Positions 42,583 through 52,232 are shown, counted from the first letter of the stretch. The stretch: DNA of 64,000 nucleotides from Pseudomonas sp. CFBP13508 (GCF_005233515.1 NZ_QFZZ01000012.1:55211-119210); one strand, 5' to 3'. A program made the numbers and translations. The notes: a model not told the origin generated them from the sequence alone.

Positions 42583-44411
42583 CGATCTTTCTCCGAAGAC
42601 TTCAGCCACCACGCGCTCAGGCCCAGGGTGTAGGGCGGCGTGGTGACAAAGGCCAACCGGTTGCGGTAGGCCAGACGGTGATAATTGAGGTACCAGTTGG
42701 GAATGCTGTAGTGCTGCCAGAGCAGCACGCGGTCGAGCGCCTTGCCGGCGGCGACCTGCTCGTCGCGGGTGCGCGCGGCGAGCAATTGTTCAAGCAGGTG
42801 ATCAACTACCGGATTGGCGATGCCCGCGTAATTCTTGCTGCCCTTGACCCCGACCTGACTGGAGTGGAAGTACTGCCACTGCTCAAGGCCCGGGCTCAGG
42901 GTCTGGCCGAGGGTCATCGAGATCATGTCGAAATCGAATTGATCGAGGCGTTGTTTGTATTGCGCGCGATCGACTGTGCGCAGGCGCGCGTCGATGCCGA
43001 TGCTGTTGAGATTCTCGATGTACGGCTGATAAAGCCGCTCCAGGCTCGGATTGACCAGCAGCAGTTCGAAGCGCAGCGGTTGGCCGTCAGCATTTTGCAA
43101 GCGCTGGCCGTGGAGCTTCCAGCCGGCCTCGGCGAGCAGGGCGAGGGCTTTGCGCATGGTCTCGCGCGGGATGCCACGGCCGTCGGTTTTCGGCAGGGTG
43201 AACGGCTCGGTGAACAGCCGGGCTGGCAACTGCTCCTTGTAAGGCTTGAGCATCAGCCATTCATGCCCGACCGGCAAACCAGACGCGGTGAATTCGCTGT
43301 TGGGGTAGTAGCTGGTGGTGCGTTTATAGGCATCGCTGAACAGCGCGCGGTTGGTCCATTCGAAGTCGAACATCAGACCCAACGCTTCGCGCGTCCTGAC
43401 ATCGGCGAAGGTCGCGCGGCGGCTGTTCATGAACAGGCCCTGAGTCTGGGTCGGGATCTGATGCGGGATCTGCACCTTGATCACTTCGCCACGACGTACC
43501 GCAGGGAAGTTGTAACCGTTGACCCAGTTCTTCGCCTGATGCTCGATGTAGATGTCGAACTCACCGGCCTTGAACGCTTCGAAGGCGACATCGCTGTCGC
43601 GGTAGAACTCGACTTCCATGCGATCGAAGTTGTACTTGCCGCGATTGACCGGTAAGTCCTTGCCCCAGTAATCCTTGACCCGCTCGAAAATCAGCTGCCG
43701 ACCCGGCGTGACCGACGTGATGCGGTACGGCCCGCTACCCAGCGGCGGCTCGAAGGTGGTGGCTTTGAAGTCGCGGTCTTTCCAGTAATGCTGCGGCAGT
43801 ACCGGCAATTCGCCCAGGCGCAGGATCAGCAGCGGATTGCCCGAGCGCTTGAACACGAAACGAATGCGCTGCTTGTTGAGAATGTCGACTCGCAGCACTT
43901 CCTGCAGGGCCGTGCGATACAGCGGATGACCGTCCTTGAGCAGCGTTCGATAGGAGAACGCCACGTCGTAGGCGGTGATCGGCGCGCCGTCGTGAAAGCG
44001 CGCTTCGGGGCGCAAATTGAAGACGACCCAGCTGCGATCTTCGCTGTACTCCACCGATTGTGCGATCAACCCGTAACTCGACGCGGGTTCGTCGCCGGAC
44101 GGCGAATACTGGCCGGTGCCAACCATCAGCGGCTCGTTGAGCTCGTTGATGCCGTACTGGAGAAAATTGGCGGTGGTGACCGGGCTGGTGCCCTTGAAAG
44201 TGTACGGATTGACCGTATCGAAGGTGCCGAACGCCATCACCCGCAACGTACCGCCCTTGGGCGCTTGCGGGTTGACCCAGTCGAAGTGGGTAAATCTGGC
44301 CGGGTACTTGAGCGTGCCGAACTGCGCATAACCGTGACTTTCGGTAATCGTCGCGCTTGCGGATGAGCTCAAGGCCAGGCTGATCAGGAGCAGGGATAGG
44401 GCACGCTTCAA
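42579..44411 (-). CDS. nppA1: Extracellular solute-binding protein of the peptide importer, first copy
   Basis: This 610-residue periplasmic protein has a signal peptide (LSLLLISLALSSSASA) and YPARFTHFDWVNPQAPKGGTL, paralogous to the next gene throughout (shared NFRPEARFHDG-like and DYWGKDLPVNRG blocks). It is the first gene of the operon nppA1-nppA2-nppB-nppC-nppD-fabI. Two binding proteins for one channel broaden the peptide range. No strong ribosome site is obvious near ATG 44411, where only ggatct-type sequence appears. Confidence 0.9.
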   Translation of the reverse strand: MKRALSLLLISLALSSSASATITESHGYAQFGTLKYPARFTHFDWVNPQAPKGGTLRVMAFGTFDTVNPYTFKGTSPVTTANFLQYGINELNEPLMVGTGQYSPSGDEPASSYGLIAQSVEYSEDRSWVVFNLRPEARFHDGAPITAYDVAFSYRTLLKDGHPLYRTALQEVLRVDILNKQRIRFVFKRSGNPLLILRLGELPVLPQHYWKDRDFKATTFEPPLGSGPYRITSVTPGRQLIFERVKDYWGKDLPVNRGKYNFDRMEVEFYRDSDVAFEAFKAGEFDIYIEHQAKNWVNGYNFPAVRRGEVIKVQIPHQIPTQTQGLFMNSRRATFADVRTREALGLMFDFEWTNRALFSDAYKRTTSYYPNSEFTASGLPVGHEWLMLKPYKEQLPARLFTEPFTLPKTDGRGIPRETMRKALALLAEAGWKLHGQRLQNADGQPLRFELLLVNPSLERLYQPYIENLNSIGIDARLRTVDRAQYKQRLDQFDFDMISMTLGQTLSPGLEQWQYFHSSQVGVKGSKNYAGIANPVVDHLLEQLLAARTRDEQVAAGKALDRVLLWQHYSIPNWYLNYHRLAYRNRLAFVTTPPYTLGLSAWWLKSSEKDR

Positions 44412-44495
44412 GTCAGATCCGATCCAGCGGCTTGGGCTTTGTGGGCCGTACAGTAACAGCTTGTCTGGACAGGAAAAAGATGCGGGTTAAAGAGC

Positions 44496-44656
44496 CCCTC
44501 ACCCTAACCCTCTCCCGGAGGGAGAGGGGACTGATGGTGGTGTCTGGGCGAATTGCACCGAGGTGCGATACCGAGTCGAACTCGGTTTCTGAAAAGCCCC
44601 CGATCGGCTCCCTTTCCCCTCTCCCCCCTGGGGGAGAGGGCTGGGGTGAGGGGGAT
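44496..44656. repeat. Composite inverted-repeat element, third copy
   Basis: Left end 44496-44535 (cccctcaccctaaccctctc onward) and right end about 44600-44656 (ending gctggggtgaggggg) are inverted copies, with a shorter centre of about 65 bp holding the hairpin gaggtgcgataccgagtcga-ctcggt. It fills most of the 306-bp gap 44412-44717 together with the next terminator. Confidence 0.75.
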
Positions 44657-44684
44657 GGATCTAAAGCACACCAAAAACTTCATC

Positions 44685-44712
44685 CAAAAAAAGCCCCTGA
44701 ATTCAGGGGCTC
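44685..44712 (-). terminator. Rho-independent terminator after mltD
   Basis: AGCCCCTGAATTCAGGGGCT is a perfect palindrome, followed on the minus strand by seven T. It lies 5 bp after the mltD stop, as expected of its terminator. Confidence 0.9.
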
Positions 44713-44717
44713 TTCTG

Positions 44718-46181
44718 TCAGTGCGGCTGATAAACCGTGAGCATTTGCCCCGGCTTCAACGCCTTGCCCGCACCCGGATTCCAGCGCTTGAGATGTTGCA
44801 TCTCGACATTGAAGCGCTTGGCCACTACATACAGGGTGTCGCCGCGCTTGACCTTGTACTGGGTCTGCTGCTTGCTCTCGTCCTTGCCTTTGCTCTTGCT
44901 GTTGGCCGCAACCACGGTGTTGACCCGGCCGGACTTGCGCGCCGGGGCACGCTTGGTGTTGTCCTGCATGACCAGGGTCTGGCCGACCTTGAGGTTCTTG
45001 CCGGTCAGCTTGTTCCAGCGCTGCAGATCCTTGACTTCGACCTTGTTGGCCTTGGCGATGGAACCGAGGTTGTCGCCACGCTTGACCCGATAAGCGCGCT
45101 TGAGCTGCGCGACTTCCGACGGATCGGCGCCTTCGAACACCGGTTTCAGCGAGCGCGGGCTGATCAGTTCGTCCGGGCGCATGGTCTGCAGACTGGCGGT
45201 CAGCAGTTGCGCCTTGGATGTCGGCACCAGCAGATGCTGCGGGCCGTCGATGGTGGTGCGCTGTTTGAACGCGGGGTTGAGCTGGAACAGTTCGTCTTCG
45301 TCGATGTTGGCCACTGCAGCGACCTTGGACAGGTCCATGCGCTGGTTGATTTCGACGACCTGGAAGTACGGCTCGTTGGCGATCGGGTTGAGGTTGACGC
45401 CGTAGGCTTCCGGCGCCAGCACCACTTGCGACAGCGCCAGCAACTTCGGCACATAGGCCTGGGTTTCCGCCGGCAGCGGCAGGTTCCAGTAGTCGGTGGG
45501 CAGGCCAAGCTTTTCGTTGCGTTCGATCGCGCGGCTGACGGTGCCTTCACCGGCGTTGTAGGCCGCCAGAGCCAGCAGCCAGTCGCCGTTGAACATGTCG
45601 TGCAGGCGAGTCAGGTAATCCATCGCCGCCGTAGTCGAAGCGGTGATGTCGCGGCGACCATCGTAGAAACGCGTCTGGCGCAGGTTGAAGTAGCGCCCGG
45701 TGGACGGAATGAATTGCCACAGGCCCACCGCATCGGCGCGGGAATAGGCCATCGGGTTGTAAGCGCTCTCGATCACCGGCAGCAGGGCCAGTTCCAGCGG
45801 CATGTTGCGCTCTTCGAGGCGTTCGACAATGTAATGAATGTAGAGGCTGCCGCGTTCGCCGGCATTCTCGAGAAAAGAGGGATTACTGGCGAACCACAGG
45901 CGCTGTTGCTCGATGCGCGGATTGACGCCAAGGCCTTCCTGCAACTGGAAGCCCTGGCGCATGCGTTCCCAAATGTCCTGGGGCGCCACGGGAGTGGGCT
46001 TCTCGGTCAGCCAGATCGGCTTCTGCTTGGCTCGCGCAGCAATGTTCGGCGTGTGCGTCGCTTCAGTCTGCGGAGCGTGGCTGGAGCAACCCGCCAGCGT
46101 GGCGGACACAGCCACCGCGATGGCTTGCGCCAGGCGGGTCAAAGCATCTGAATTGACGGACTTACGTATGGATGACGACAT
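44718..46181 (-). CDS. mltD: Membrane-bound lytic murein transglycosylase D, MltD
   Basis: This 487-residue lipoprotein (lipobox LAGC near residue 32) cuts peptidoglycan with formation of 1,6-anhydro ends. The SLT domain has the catalytic Glu in LLPVIESAYNP, then AVGLWQFIPSTGRYF and ALAAYNAGEGTVSRAI. Two LysM repeats at the C terminus (YRVKRGDNLGSIAKANKVE and YKVKRGDTLYVVAKRFNVE) bind glycan. ATG 46181 is used; a TTG eight codons upstream is in frame but the lipoprotein signal fits either. The neighbouring gloB gene follows the PA1812-PA1813 order. Confidence 0.95.
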   Translation of the reverse strand: MSSSIRKSVNSDALTRLAQAIAVAVSATLAGCSSHAPQTEATHTPNIAARAKQKPIWLTEKPTPVAPQDIWERMRQGFQLQEGLGVNPRIEQQRLWFASNPSFLENAGERGSLYIHYIVERLEERNMPLELALLPVIESAYNPMAYSRADAVGLWQFIPSTGRYFNLRQTRFYDGRRDITASTTAAMDYLTRLHDMFNGDWLLALAAYNAGEGTVSRAIERNEKLGLPTDYWNLPLPAETQAYVPKLLALSQVVLAPEAYGVNLNPIANEPYFQVVEINQRMDLSKVAAVANIDEDELFQLNPAFKQRTTIDGPQHLLVPTSKAQLLTASLQTMRPDELISPRSLKPVFEGADPSEVAQLKRAYRVKRGDNLGSIAKANKVEVKDLQRWNKLTGKNLKVGQTLVMQDNTKRAPARKSGRVNTVVAANSKSKGKDESKQQTQYKVKRGDTLYVVAKRFNVEMQHLKRWNPGAGKALKPGQMLTVYQPH

Positions 46182-46280
46182 TGGCTGGAAGTAAGTTCCG
46201 GGCAAAAATGTCGGGCGATTCTAGAAAGCGCACCCCCTGCGGTCAACCATTGAGAATTTTTGTCCCGGCCGGCGCGCTTG

Positions 46281-47048
46281 TCAGAACTTGTCTTTCCATG
46301 CTCGCAGAGCCGCAAATACCTCGCTCGGCTCCCGGTTTTGAGCGCCTTCCCGTTCGTCCACTTTTTGTGTAACCAATGTTTCAGAAGTGCGTAAAAACGG
46401 ATTGGTAAGCTTTTCCAGGGCCAAAGTCGACGGCAATGTCATCACACCGTTCTGCCGTTGCTGCGTGACCTTTTCCAGACGGGCGGCGACTTCCGGATTG
46501 CCCGGCTCGACGGCGGCGGCAAATTTCAGATTGCTCAAGGTGTATTCATGGGTGCAGTAAACCAGCGTATCTTCCGGCAGGGCCGCGAGACGGCTGAGCG
46601 AGTGGTACATCTGCTCGGGTGTGCCTTCGAACAGCCGGCCGCAACCGGCGGCGAACAGGGTGTCGCCGCAGAACAGCAGGCCATGGTGGTAATAGGCGAT
46701 GTGCCCCAGGGTATGACCGGGCACCGCATAAACGTCGAAGTCCCAGCCGAGCACGCTGACGCTGTCGTTGTCCTTGAGGGCTATGTCACGCGCCGGAATG
46801 CTTTCGCTGGCCGGACCGTAGACTTTAGCGCCGGTCGCCGCTTTCAGGCGCTCAACGCCGCCGACGTGGTCATGGTGATGGTGAGTGATCAGAATATCGC
46901 TGAGCACCCAGCCCGGATGCGCATCGAGCCACGTCTGCACCGGGGCGGCGTCGCCCGGATCGACCACCGCACAGCGCTGGGTTTGGTGATCCTGTAACAA
47001 CCAGATGTAGTTGTCGGTGAACGCGGGCAGGGCACTGATCTGTATCAT
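46281..47048 (-). CDS. gloB: Hydroxyacylglutathione hydrolase (glyoxalase II), GloB
   Basis: This 255-residue metallo-beta-lactamase-fold enzyme hydrolyses S-lactoylglutathione to lactate and glutathione. The metal motif THHHHDHVGG is at about 56-65; VYAVPGHTLGHIAYY, CGDTLFAAGCGRLFEG and CTHEYTLSNLKFA supply the remaining ligands and substrate contacts. ATG 47048 gives the family N terminus MIQISALPAFTDNYIWLL. It is divergent from the methyltransferase gene, with 66 bp between starts. Confidence 0.95.
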   Translation of the reverse strand: MIQISALPAFTDNYIWLLQDHQTQRCAVVDPGDAAPVQTWLDAHPGWVLSDILITHHHHDHVGGVERLKAATGAKVYGPASESIPARDIALKDNDSVSVLGWDFDVYAVPGHTLGHIAYYHHGLLFCGDTLFAAGCGRLFEGTPEQMYHSLSRLAALPEDTLVYCTHEYTLSNLKFAAAVEPGNPEVAARLEKVTQQRQNGVMTLPSTLALEKLTNPFLRTSETLVTQKVDEREGAQNREPSEVFAALRAWKDKF

Positions 47049-47114
47049 CGTTGGAATTCGCCAAGCGGAAAACATTGGCGCATCTTAGTAGTTCCTGGCG
47101 CGTTGGAGAATGAC

Positions 47115-47873
47115 ATGACCGATAAAGCGTTCGCTCAGGCCGATCCCGACTGGCTGGCATTGATCAGCGCCGCCCGCGAATGGCTGTCGGGGCCGCTCGG
47201 GCAATTTCTGCTGGATGAAGAGCGGCGCATGCTCGACGACGAGCTCGGTCGCTTCTTCGGCGGTTATCTGGTGCATTACGGCCCGTCCGCCGAAACCCCG
47301 CCGGCCGCGCCGCAAGTGCAGCGCAATGTGCGTCTCGGCGCGCCGTTGCCCGGGGTCGAGATCGTTTGCGAAGAGCAGGCCTGGCCGTTGAGCGAGCACG
47401 CCGCCGACGTCGTGGTGATGCAGCATGGCCTGGATTTCTGCCTGTCGCCCCACGGTTTACTGCGTGAAGCGGCGAGCAGCGTGCGTCCCGGCGGGCATCT
47501 GCTGATCATCGGCATCAATCCCTGGAGCACTTGGGGCCTGCGGCATTTCTTCGCCAATGACGCCCTGCGCAAGGCGCGCTGCATCTCCCCGTCGCGGGTC
47601 GCCGACTGGCTCAATCTGCTCGGCTTCGCGCTGGAGAAACGCCGCTTCGGGTGCTATCGTCCGCCGCTCGCGTCGCCCAAGTGGCAGAACCGTCTGGCCG
47701 GCTGGGAACGCAAGGCCGGTGACTGGCAGCTGTCCGGCGGTGGCTTCTATCTGCTGGTGGCGCGCAAGATCGTGGTGGGGCTCAGGCCGTTGCGCCAGGA
47801 ACGCCGCGAGCCGATGGGCAAGCTGATTCCGCTGCCGATGGCCAAGGTCAACCGCCGCCGCATCGAACCGTAA
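47115..47873 (+). CDS. Class I SAM-dependent methyltransferase-like protein (PA1814-like)
   Basis: This 252-residue protein looks like a SAM-dependent methyltransferase of the UbiE/Methyltransf_11 type: GAPLPGVEIVCEEQAWPLSEHAADVVVMQHGLDF and then RPGGHLLIIGINPWSTWGLRH. The glycine-rich SAM loop near the N terminus is degraded or absent, so activity is uncertain. GGAG lies about 7 nt before ATG 47115. It sits between gloB and rnhA as PA1814 does. Substrate unknown. Confidence 0.75.
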   Translation: MTDKAFAQADPDWLALISAAREWLSGPLGQFLLDEERRMLDDELGRFFGGYLVHYGPSAETPPAAPQVQRNVRLGAPLPGVEIVCEEQAWPLSEHAADVVVMQHGLDFCLSPHGLLREAASSVRPGGHLLIIGINPWSTWGLRHFFANDALRKARCISPSRVADWLNLLGFALEKRRFGCYRPPLASPKWQNRLAGWERKAGDWQLSGGGFYLLVARKIVVGLRPLRQERREPMGKLIPLPMAKVNRRRIEP

Positions 47874-47963
47874 ATCTTCTTTTATTTGTGGCCGGGCTTG
47901 TCCCGGCCGCGGTCATTGTCGATCCGTGATTGGCAGGACAGGCATTTTTCTGGAAAGACCGGC

Positions 47964-48434
<471 letters not shown>

Positions 48435-48460
48435 TTTCGCTTCTAACCGTGGCGTCGCCG

Positions 48461-48550
48461 TTCGCGAGCAGGCTCGCTCCCACAGGGAAATGTATTCCAG
48501 GCCTTGAATTGGAATGCACTCAGTGTGGGAGCGAGCCTGCTCGCGAAGGA
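48461..48550. repeat. Inverted pair of REP sequences between rnhA and dnaQ
   Basis: ttcgcgagcaggctcgctcc (48461-48480) and its reverse complement (48523-48547) face each other around a central spacer (gccttgaattggaatgc region). Same family as the other REP pairs. Confidence 0.85.
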
Positions 48551-48635
48551 CCCGCCACGGTCTGACTGAAACACCCCGCCGAGCGTGTTAACATCCGCGC
48601 CTTTGCCCGATTGACCCGTTGAGAGCTGAGCACTG

Positions 48636-49394
48636 ATGGCCACCAGATCCGTTGTACTCGATACCGAAACCACCGGCATGCCGGTGACCGATGGTCACCG
48701 GATCATTGAAATCGGTTGCGTCGAACTGATCGGTCGGCGCCTGACGGGCCGGCATTTCCACGTTTACCTGCAACCGGATCGCGAGAGCGACGAGGGTGCG
48801 ATCGGTGTGCACGGCATCACCAACGAATTCCTCGTCGGCAAGCCGCGCTTTGCCGAAGTCGCCGACGAGTTCTTCGAGTTCATCCAGGGCGCGCAGCTGA
48901 TCATCCACAACGCGGCGTTCGACGTTGGCTTCATCAACAACGAATTCGCCTTGATGGGCCAGCACGATCGCGCTGACATCACCCAGCATTGCACCATCCT
49001 CGACACCCTGATGATGGCCCGGGAACGTCACCCGGGGCAGCGCAACAGCCTTGATGCGTTGTGCAAGCGTTACGGCGTCGACAACTCCGGCCGTGAACTG
49101 CACGGCGCCTTGCTCGACTCGGAAATTCTCGCCGACGTCTATCTGACGATGACCGGCGGCCAGACCAGCCTGTCGCTGGCCGGCAACGCCTCCGATGGCA
49201 ATGGCACGGGCGAGGGTGCCGACAACTCGGCTACCGAAATCCGCCGCCTGCCGGTCGATCGTCAGCCAGCACGCATCATCCGGGCGACTGAAGAAGAACT
49301 GGCGGCGCATCTGGTGCGGCTGGAAATCATCGCCAAATCGGCGGGAGCGCCGGCGTTGTGGACGCAGATTGCCGAGGCTGATGCGCAGGCCTGA
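48636..49394 (+). CDS. dnaQ: DNA polymerase III epsilon subunit (proofreading exonuclease), DnaQ
   Basis: This 252-residue 3'-5' exonuclease has the DEDDh motifs: VLDTETTG (Asp9, Glu11), HNAAFDVGFINNEF and HGALLDSEILADVY with the final His. It proofreads for the replicative polymerase. ATG 48636 follows a REP pair and rnhA; in P. aeruginosa PA1815-PA1816 the same order is kept. The C terminus (after about 185) carries the alpha-subunit-binding tail, somewhat Ala/Glu-rich. Confidence 0.95.
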   Translation: MATRSVVLDTETTGMPVTDGHRIIEIGCVELIGRRLTGRHFHVYLQPDRESDEGAIGVHGITNEFLVGKPRFAEVADEFFEFIQGAQLIIHNAAFDVGFINNEFALMGQHDRADITQHCTILDTLMMARERHPGQRNSLDALCKRYGVDNSGRELHGALLDSEILADVYLTMTGGQTSLSLAGNASDGNGTGEGADNSATEIRRLPVDRQPARIIRATEEELAAHLVRLEIIAKSAGAPALWTQIAEADAQA

Positions 49395-49402
49395 AAAAAC
49401 CG

Positions 49403-49437
49403 AAGATCAAAAGATCGCAGCCTTCGGCAGCTCTTAC
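49403..49437 (-). repeat. Half copy of the hairpin repeat
   Basis: gatcaaaagatcgcagcctt (49404-49423) onward matches one arm of the hairpins at 14578 and 25212. No matching arm follows. The 292-bp gap 49395-49686 holds, besides this, only a 26-codon open frame at 49592-49672. Confidence 0.6.
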
Positions 49438-49591
49438 CGGGATTGCATTCCATAGTGGGGACCAGGAAGGCAGCGATTTTTTGCGTTTGGCGACATGGAG
49501 CCAAGTTGCCACCCTCGCCACATTCGCTGCAACCCTCTACCCTGAGTGCACTGGTCAGGTGCAAATCTGCCGCCTCAGGACACTGAGCCTC

Positions 49592-49672
49592 ATGTACAAA
49601 GAGTTGAAATTTGCGCTGGCAATCATCCATCGCGACAGCAAGGTCGACACCGTCGGCTGCGTCAAGGAATGA
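49592..49672 (+). CDS. Possible 26-residue leader ORF upstream of the GNAT gene
   Basis: A short frame MYKELKFALAIIHRDSKVDT... ends in GGAATGAGGA, whose TGA sits in the ribosome-site region of the next gene. It could couple or regulate the GNAT gene, or be chance. No ribosome site better than aggacactgag precedes its ATG. Confidence 0.2.
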   Translation: MYKELKFALAIIHRDSKVDTVGCVKE

Positions 49673-49686
49673 GGACTTTTCCCAGT

Positions 49687-50301
49687 ATGCAACCGGTCAT
49701 GAATCCGAAATACCCAGGGTTGTCGGTGCGGGTCGCCGATGAAGGTTTTGCGCCGTATATCTGGGGCAGCGACTTCAGTTTCGAGGTGGCCGCCTATGGC
49801 GCTGCCGTGATCGGCAAGCCGGTCGAGCAGTGGCCGGTGACGCCAATCGTGCCGTACCGCAAGTGCTACGGCATCGATCCGGAAGAGTTCAGCGCCTTTC
49901 ACAACGCGCCCGACAGTGCGATTTTCATGGCGTACCTGGACGACGAGCCGGTCGGTCACCTGGTGATCAGCACCAACTGGAACGGCTTTGCCCACATCGA
50001 TGAACTGGCGGTGCATGCCCCGGCCCGTCGCCACGGCGTGGCCAAGGCGTTGCTCGATGTCGCGCAGTTCTGGAGTCGCAAGAAGAAGCTGCCGGGCATC
50101 ATGCTCGAAACCCAGAACAACAACCTCGGCGCCTGTCGGCTGTATGAGCGCTGCGGTTATGTGATCGGCGGCATCGACCAGTTGCGCTATCGCGGCATCG
50201 ATCCGCATACCGCCGAAGTTGCCTTGTTCTGGTATCGCCTGTTCGACAATCCGCTGGAAAAACCACTCAGCTCGACAACATCGCCTCGGCTTGTTCCGTG
50301 A
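49687..50301 (+). CDS. GNAT-family N-acetyltransferase
   Basis: This 204-residue protein has the GNAT fold motifs: MAYLDDEPVGHLVISTNW, then IDELAVHAPARRHGVAKALLDVAQFW (the acetyl-CoA loop ARRHGVAKAL) and LETQNNNLGACRLYERCGYVIGGID. Acceptor unknown. I chose ATG 49687 with GAGGA about 10 nt upstream; ATG 49669 and 49699 are alternatives. Its last 35 bp overlap the 3' end of the convergent LysR gene. Confidence 0.85.
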   Translation: MQPVMNPKYPGLSVRVADEGFAPYIWGSDFSFEVAAYGAAVIGKPVEQWPVTPIVPYRKCYGIDPEEFSAFHNAPDSAIFMAYLDDEPVGHLVISTNWNGFAHIDELAVHAPARRHGVAKALLDVAQFWSRKKKLPGIMLETQNNNLGACRLYERCGYVIGGIDQLRYRGIDPHTAEVALFWYRLFDNPLEKPLSSTTSPRLVP

Positions 50302-51160
50302 CGATAGTCAGCAGTGTCTGAATCGCCGCCGACGGCGTGGCATGCTTGAAGGTCAGGGCATAGAGGCTGATCGGCACTGCCGGTGAGAGCGGGCAGACGT
50401 CAAGCCCACCGGCGCGGGCGCCCAACGCGGTGAAGGGATCGACGATCGCCAGACCTTCGCCGGCCTCGACCATGCTGCGCATCATCTGATGGGTCTGCAC
50501 ACGGGTCTGAATGCTTGGCGCCGGGCGCAAGGCCTGCAGTTTGTTTTCCAGTGCCGGGCTCAGCGGATCCTGACCTTCGAGACCGACCATGGCCTGACCG
50601 GCCAGATCCGCGAGGGAAATGTATTTCTGTTTCGGTTGCAGCCAGCCGTGCGGAGCGATCAATTGCAGCTTGCCCTGGGCCAGCGGCTGGCAGTGGATAT
50701 CGTGGTGTTCGGGATCGTGCAGGCTCAGGCCCAGATCGCTTTCGCGCAGTAACAGGCTGCGAACGATGTCGCGAGTCGGCGCGCTGAGCAGGCTGCACGG
50801 TGCGTCCGGCAAGCGCCGACGCAGGGTCGCAAGGCTTTGTGGCAGCAATTGCTGGGCCAGCGGCGGGGTGCCGATGATGCGCAAGGGCGGGGCGAGGTAC
50901 TGCTTGAGGCTGCCGGCCAGACGCTGCACCGGCTCCAGCGCTTCATAGATGTGCGCGATTTCCACCTGCAGGGCGCGCGCTTCAGGGGTCGATTGCAGGC
51001 GCCCGCGAACGCTGGCGAACAGCATGAACCCCAGCTGACTTTCGGCTTCGCGCAAACGCTCTTCGACTTCGGTCACCGGCAGTTGCAGCCATTCGGCGGC
51101 GGTGCCCATGTGACCGGTCTGCAAGAGCGCCTGAATCACTTCGATGTGGCGTAAACGCAT
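50267..51160 (-). CDS. LysR-family transcriptional regulator
   Basis: This 297-residue regulator has an N-terminal winged HTH (MRLRHIEVIQALLQTGHMGTAAEWL, EERLREAESQLGFMLF) and a C-terminal effector domain with LRIIGTPPLAQQLLP and GEGLAIVDPFTALGAR. The HTH Leu/Val pattern departs a little from the LysR consensus (LPVTEVEERL rather than SQPAVS), but spacing fits. It is convergent with the GNAT gene and overlaps it. Target and ligand unknown. Confidence 0.85.
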   Translation of the reverse strand: MRLRHIEVIQALLQTGHMGTAAEWLQLPVTEVEERLREAESQLGFMLFASVRGRLQSTPEARALQVEIAHIYEALEPVQRLAGSLKQYLAPPLRIIGTPPLAQQLLPQSLATLRRRLPDAPCSLLSAPTRDIVRSLLLRESDLGLSLHDPEHHDIHCQPLAQGKLQLIAPHGWLQPKQKYISLADLAGQAMVGLEGQDPLSPALENKLQALRPAPSIQTRVQTHQMMRSMVEAGEGLAIVDPFTALGARAGGLDVCPLSPAVPISLYALTFKHATPSAAIQTLLTIVTEQAEAMLSS

Positions 51161-51245
51161 GCGTGAAGTCCATGTTCAGCAGGTGGGGTCAGACGCTGAA
51201 TCCTACCCCAAGTCCGCTCGCATGACTTCTGCTCATAACGCTGGG

Positions 51246-51476
51246 TTATTGAGCGACGGTTGGCTCAGGTTCGCGAATCAGGGTAATGCCTGATTGAACC
51301 AGGAGAAACTCGCTGTCACTGACCTTGTTGACCCGATCGCCAATGGCCAGTCTGTAAATGGGCTCCGAGCCAGTGGATCCGTCTGCAGACGGGTTCGATT
51401 CCTGGAATTCATGCACGGAATAAACGCGGCCTTCCGCATCTCTTGCATGAAACTGACCGACGAGTACTGCTGCCAT
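51246..51476 (-). CDS. Small hypothetical protein, 76 residues
   Basis: This 76-residue protein (FHARDAEGRVYSVHEFQESNP, then IYRLAIGDRVNKVSDSEFLL) resembles a small beta-rich domain. AGAGG lies about 10 nt before ATG 51476. No signal peptide or known motif. It lies alone between the LysR gene and the FMN reductase. Likely a genuine conserved Pseudomonas protein, function unknown. Confidence 0.6.
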   Translation of the reverse strand: MAAVLVGQFHARDAEGRVYSVHEFQESNPSADGSTGSEPIYRLAIGDRVNKVSDSEFLLVQSGITLIREPEPTVAQ

Positions 51477-51659
51477 CTGCTTAGAACCTCTGGAGATAAA
51501 ACGCTTGATTTGCGGCTTTGTAGACCGTCACCAAGCTCGGTAAGTTTTCCTACAGGAAAAAAATATTCGCCGCGCAGGAAAAACCAATGACCACTGGTGA
51601 AAGCGCCACTGGATCATCTATAACTAGCGACTCTTCCCACGGACCATCGAGAGTCTTCC

Positions 51660-52217
51660 ATGAGCAATGTCTACAACGTCGCTGTAGTGGTCGGTAGCCT
51701 GCGCAAAGCATCGATCAATCGCAAAGTCGCACTGGCCCTCGCCGAACTGGCACCGGCCAATCTCAAGCTGGAGATTGTCGAGATCGGTGAACTGCCGCTG
51801 TACAACGAAGACATTGACGGCGATTCTCCGCCGGCAGCCTACAGCACTTTCCGTCAGAAAGTGGCGTCATCCGACGCGGTGCTGTTTGTTACCCCCGAGT
51901 ACAACCGCTCGATCCCGGCACCGCTGAAGAACGCGATCGACGTCGGTTCGCGCCCTTATGGCCAGAGCGCGTGGAGTGGCAAACCCGGCGCGGTTATCAG
52001 CGTATCGCCAGGCGCCATCGGTGGCTTCGGCGCCAACCAGCACCTGCGCCAGACCTTTGTTTTCCTCGATATCCATTGCCTGCAACAGCCGGAAGCCTAC
52101 CTGGGCGGCGCCGGTAATGCGTTCGACGAAGCGGGCAAATTGAGCGACTCGGTGAAACCGTTCCTGCAAAAATTCATCGATGCCTACGGCCAGTTCGTCG
52201 AGCAACACAAGAAATAA
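51660..52217 (+). CDS. NAD(P)H-dependent FMN reductase
   Basis: This 185-residue flavodoxin-like reductase (ChrR/YieF family) has the FMN loop VVVGSLRKASINRK at 9-22 and the TPEYNRSIPAPLKNAIDVGSRP block. Members reduce quinones, chromate or azo dyes. It precedes the ArsB-type transporter by 150 bp with a REP pair between, so cotranscription is doubtful. It is shorter than ArsH (about 230) and lacks ArsH's N-terminal part. Confidence 0.9.
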   Translation: MSNVYNVAVVVGSLRKASINRKVALALAELAPANLKLEIVEIGELPLYNEDIDGDSPPAAYSTFRQKVASSDAVLFVTPEYNRSIPAPLKNAIDVGSRPYGQSAWSGKPGAVISVSPGAIGGFGANQHLRQTFVFLDIHCLQQPEAYLGGAGNAFDEAGKLSDSVKPFLQKFIDAYGQFVEQHKK

Positions 52218-52232
52218 ACTTACCGAAACTCA

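Noticed and set aside
40765..42633. A 622-codon plus-strand frame
   Set aside because: It is antisense to the solute-binding protein gene, which has a clear signal peptide and family motifs on the other strand.
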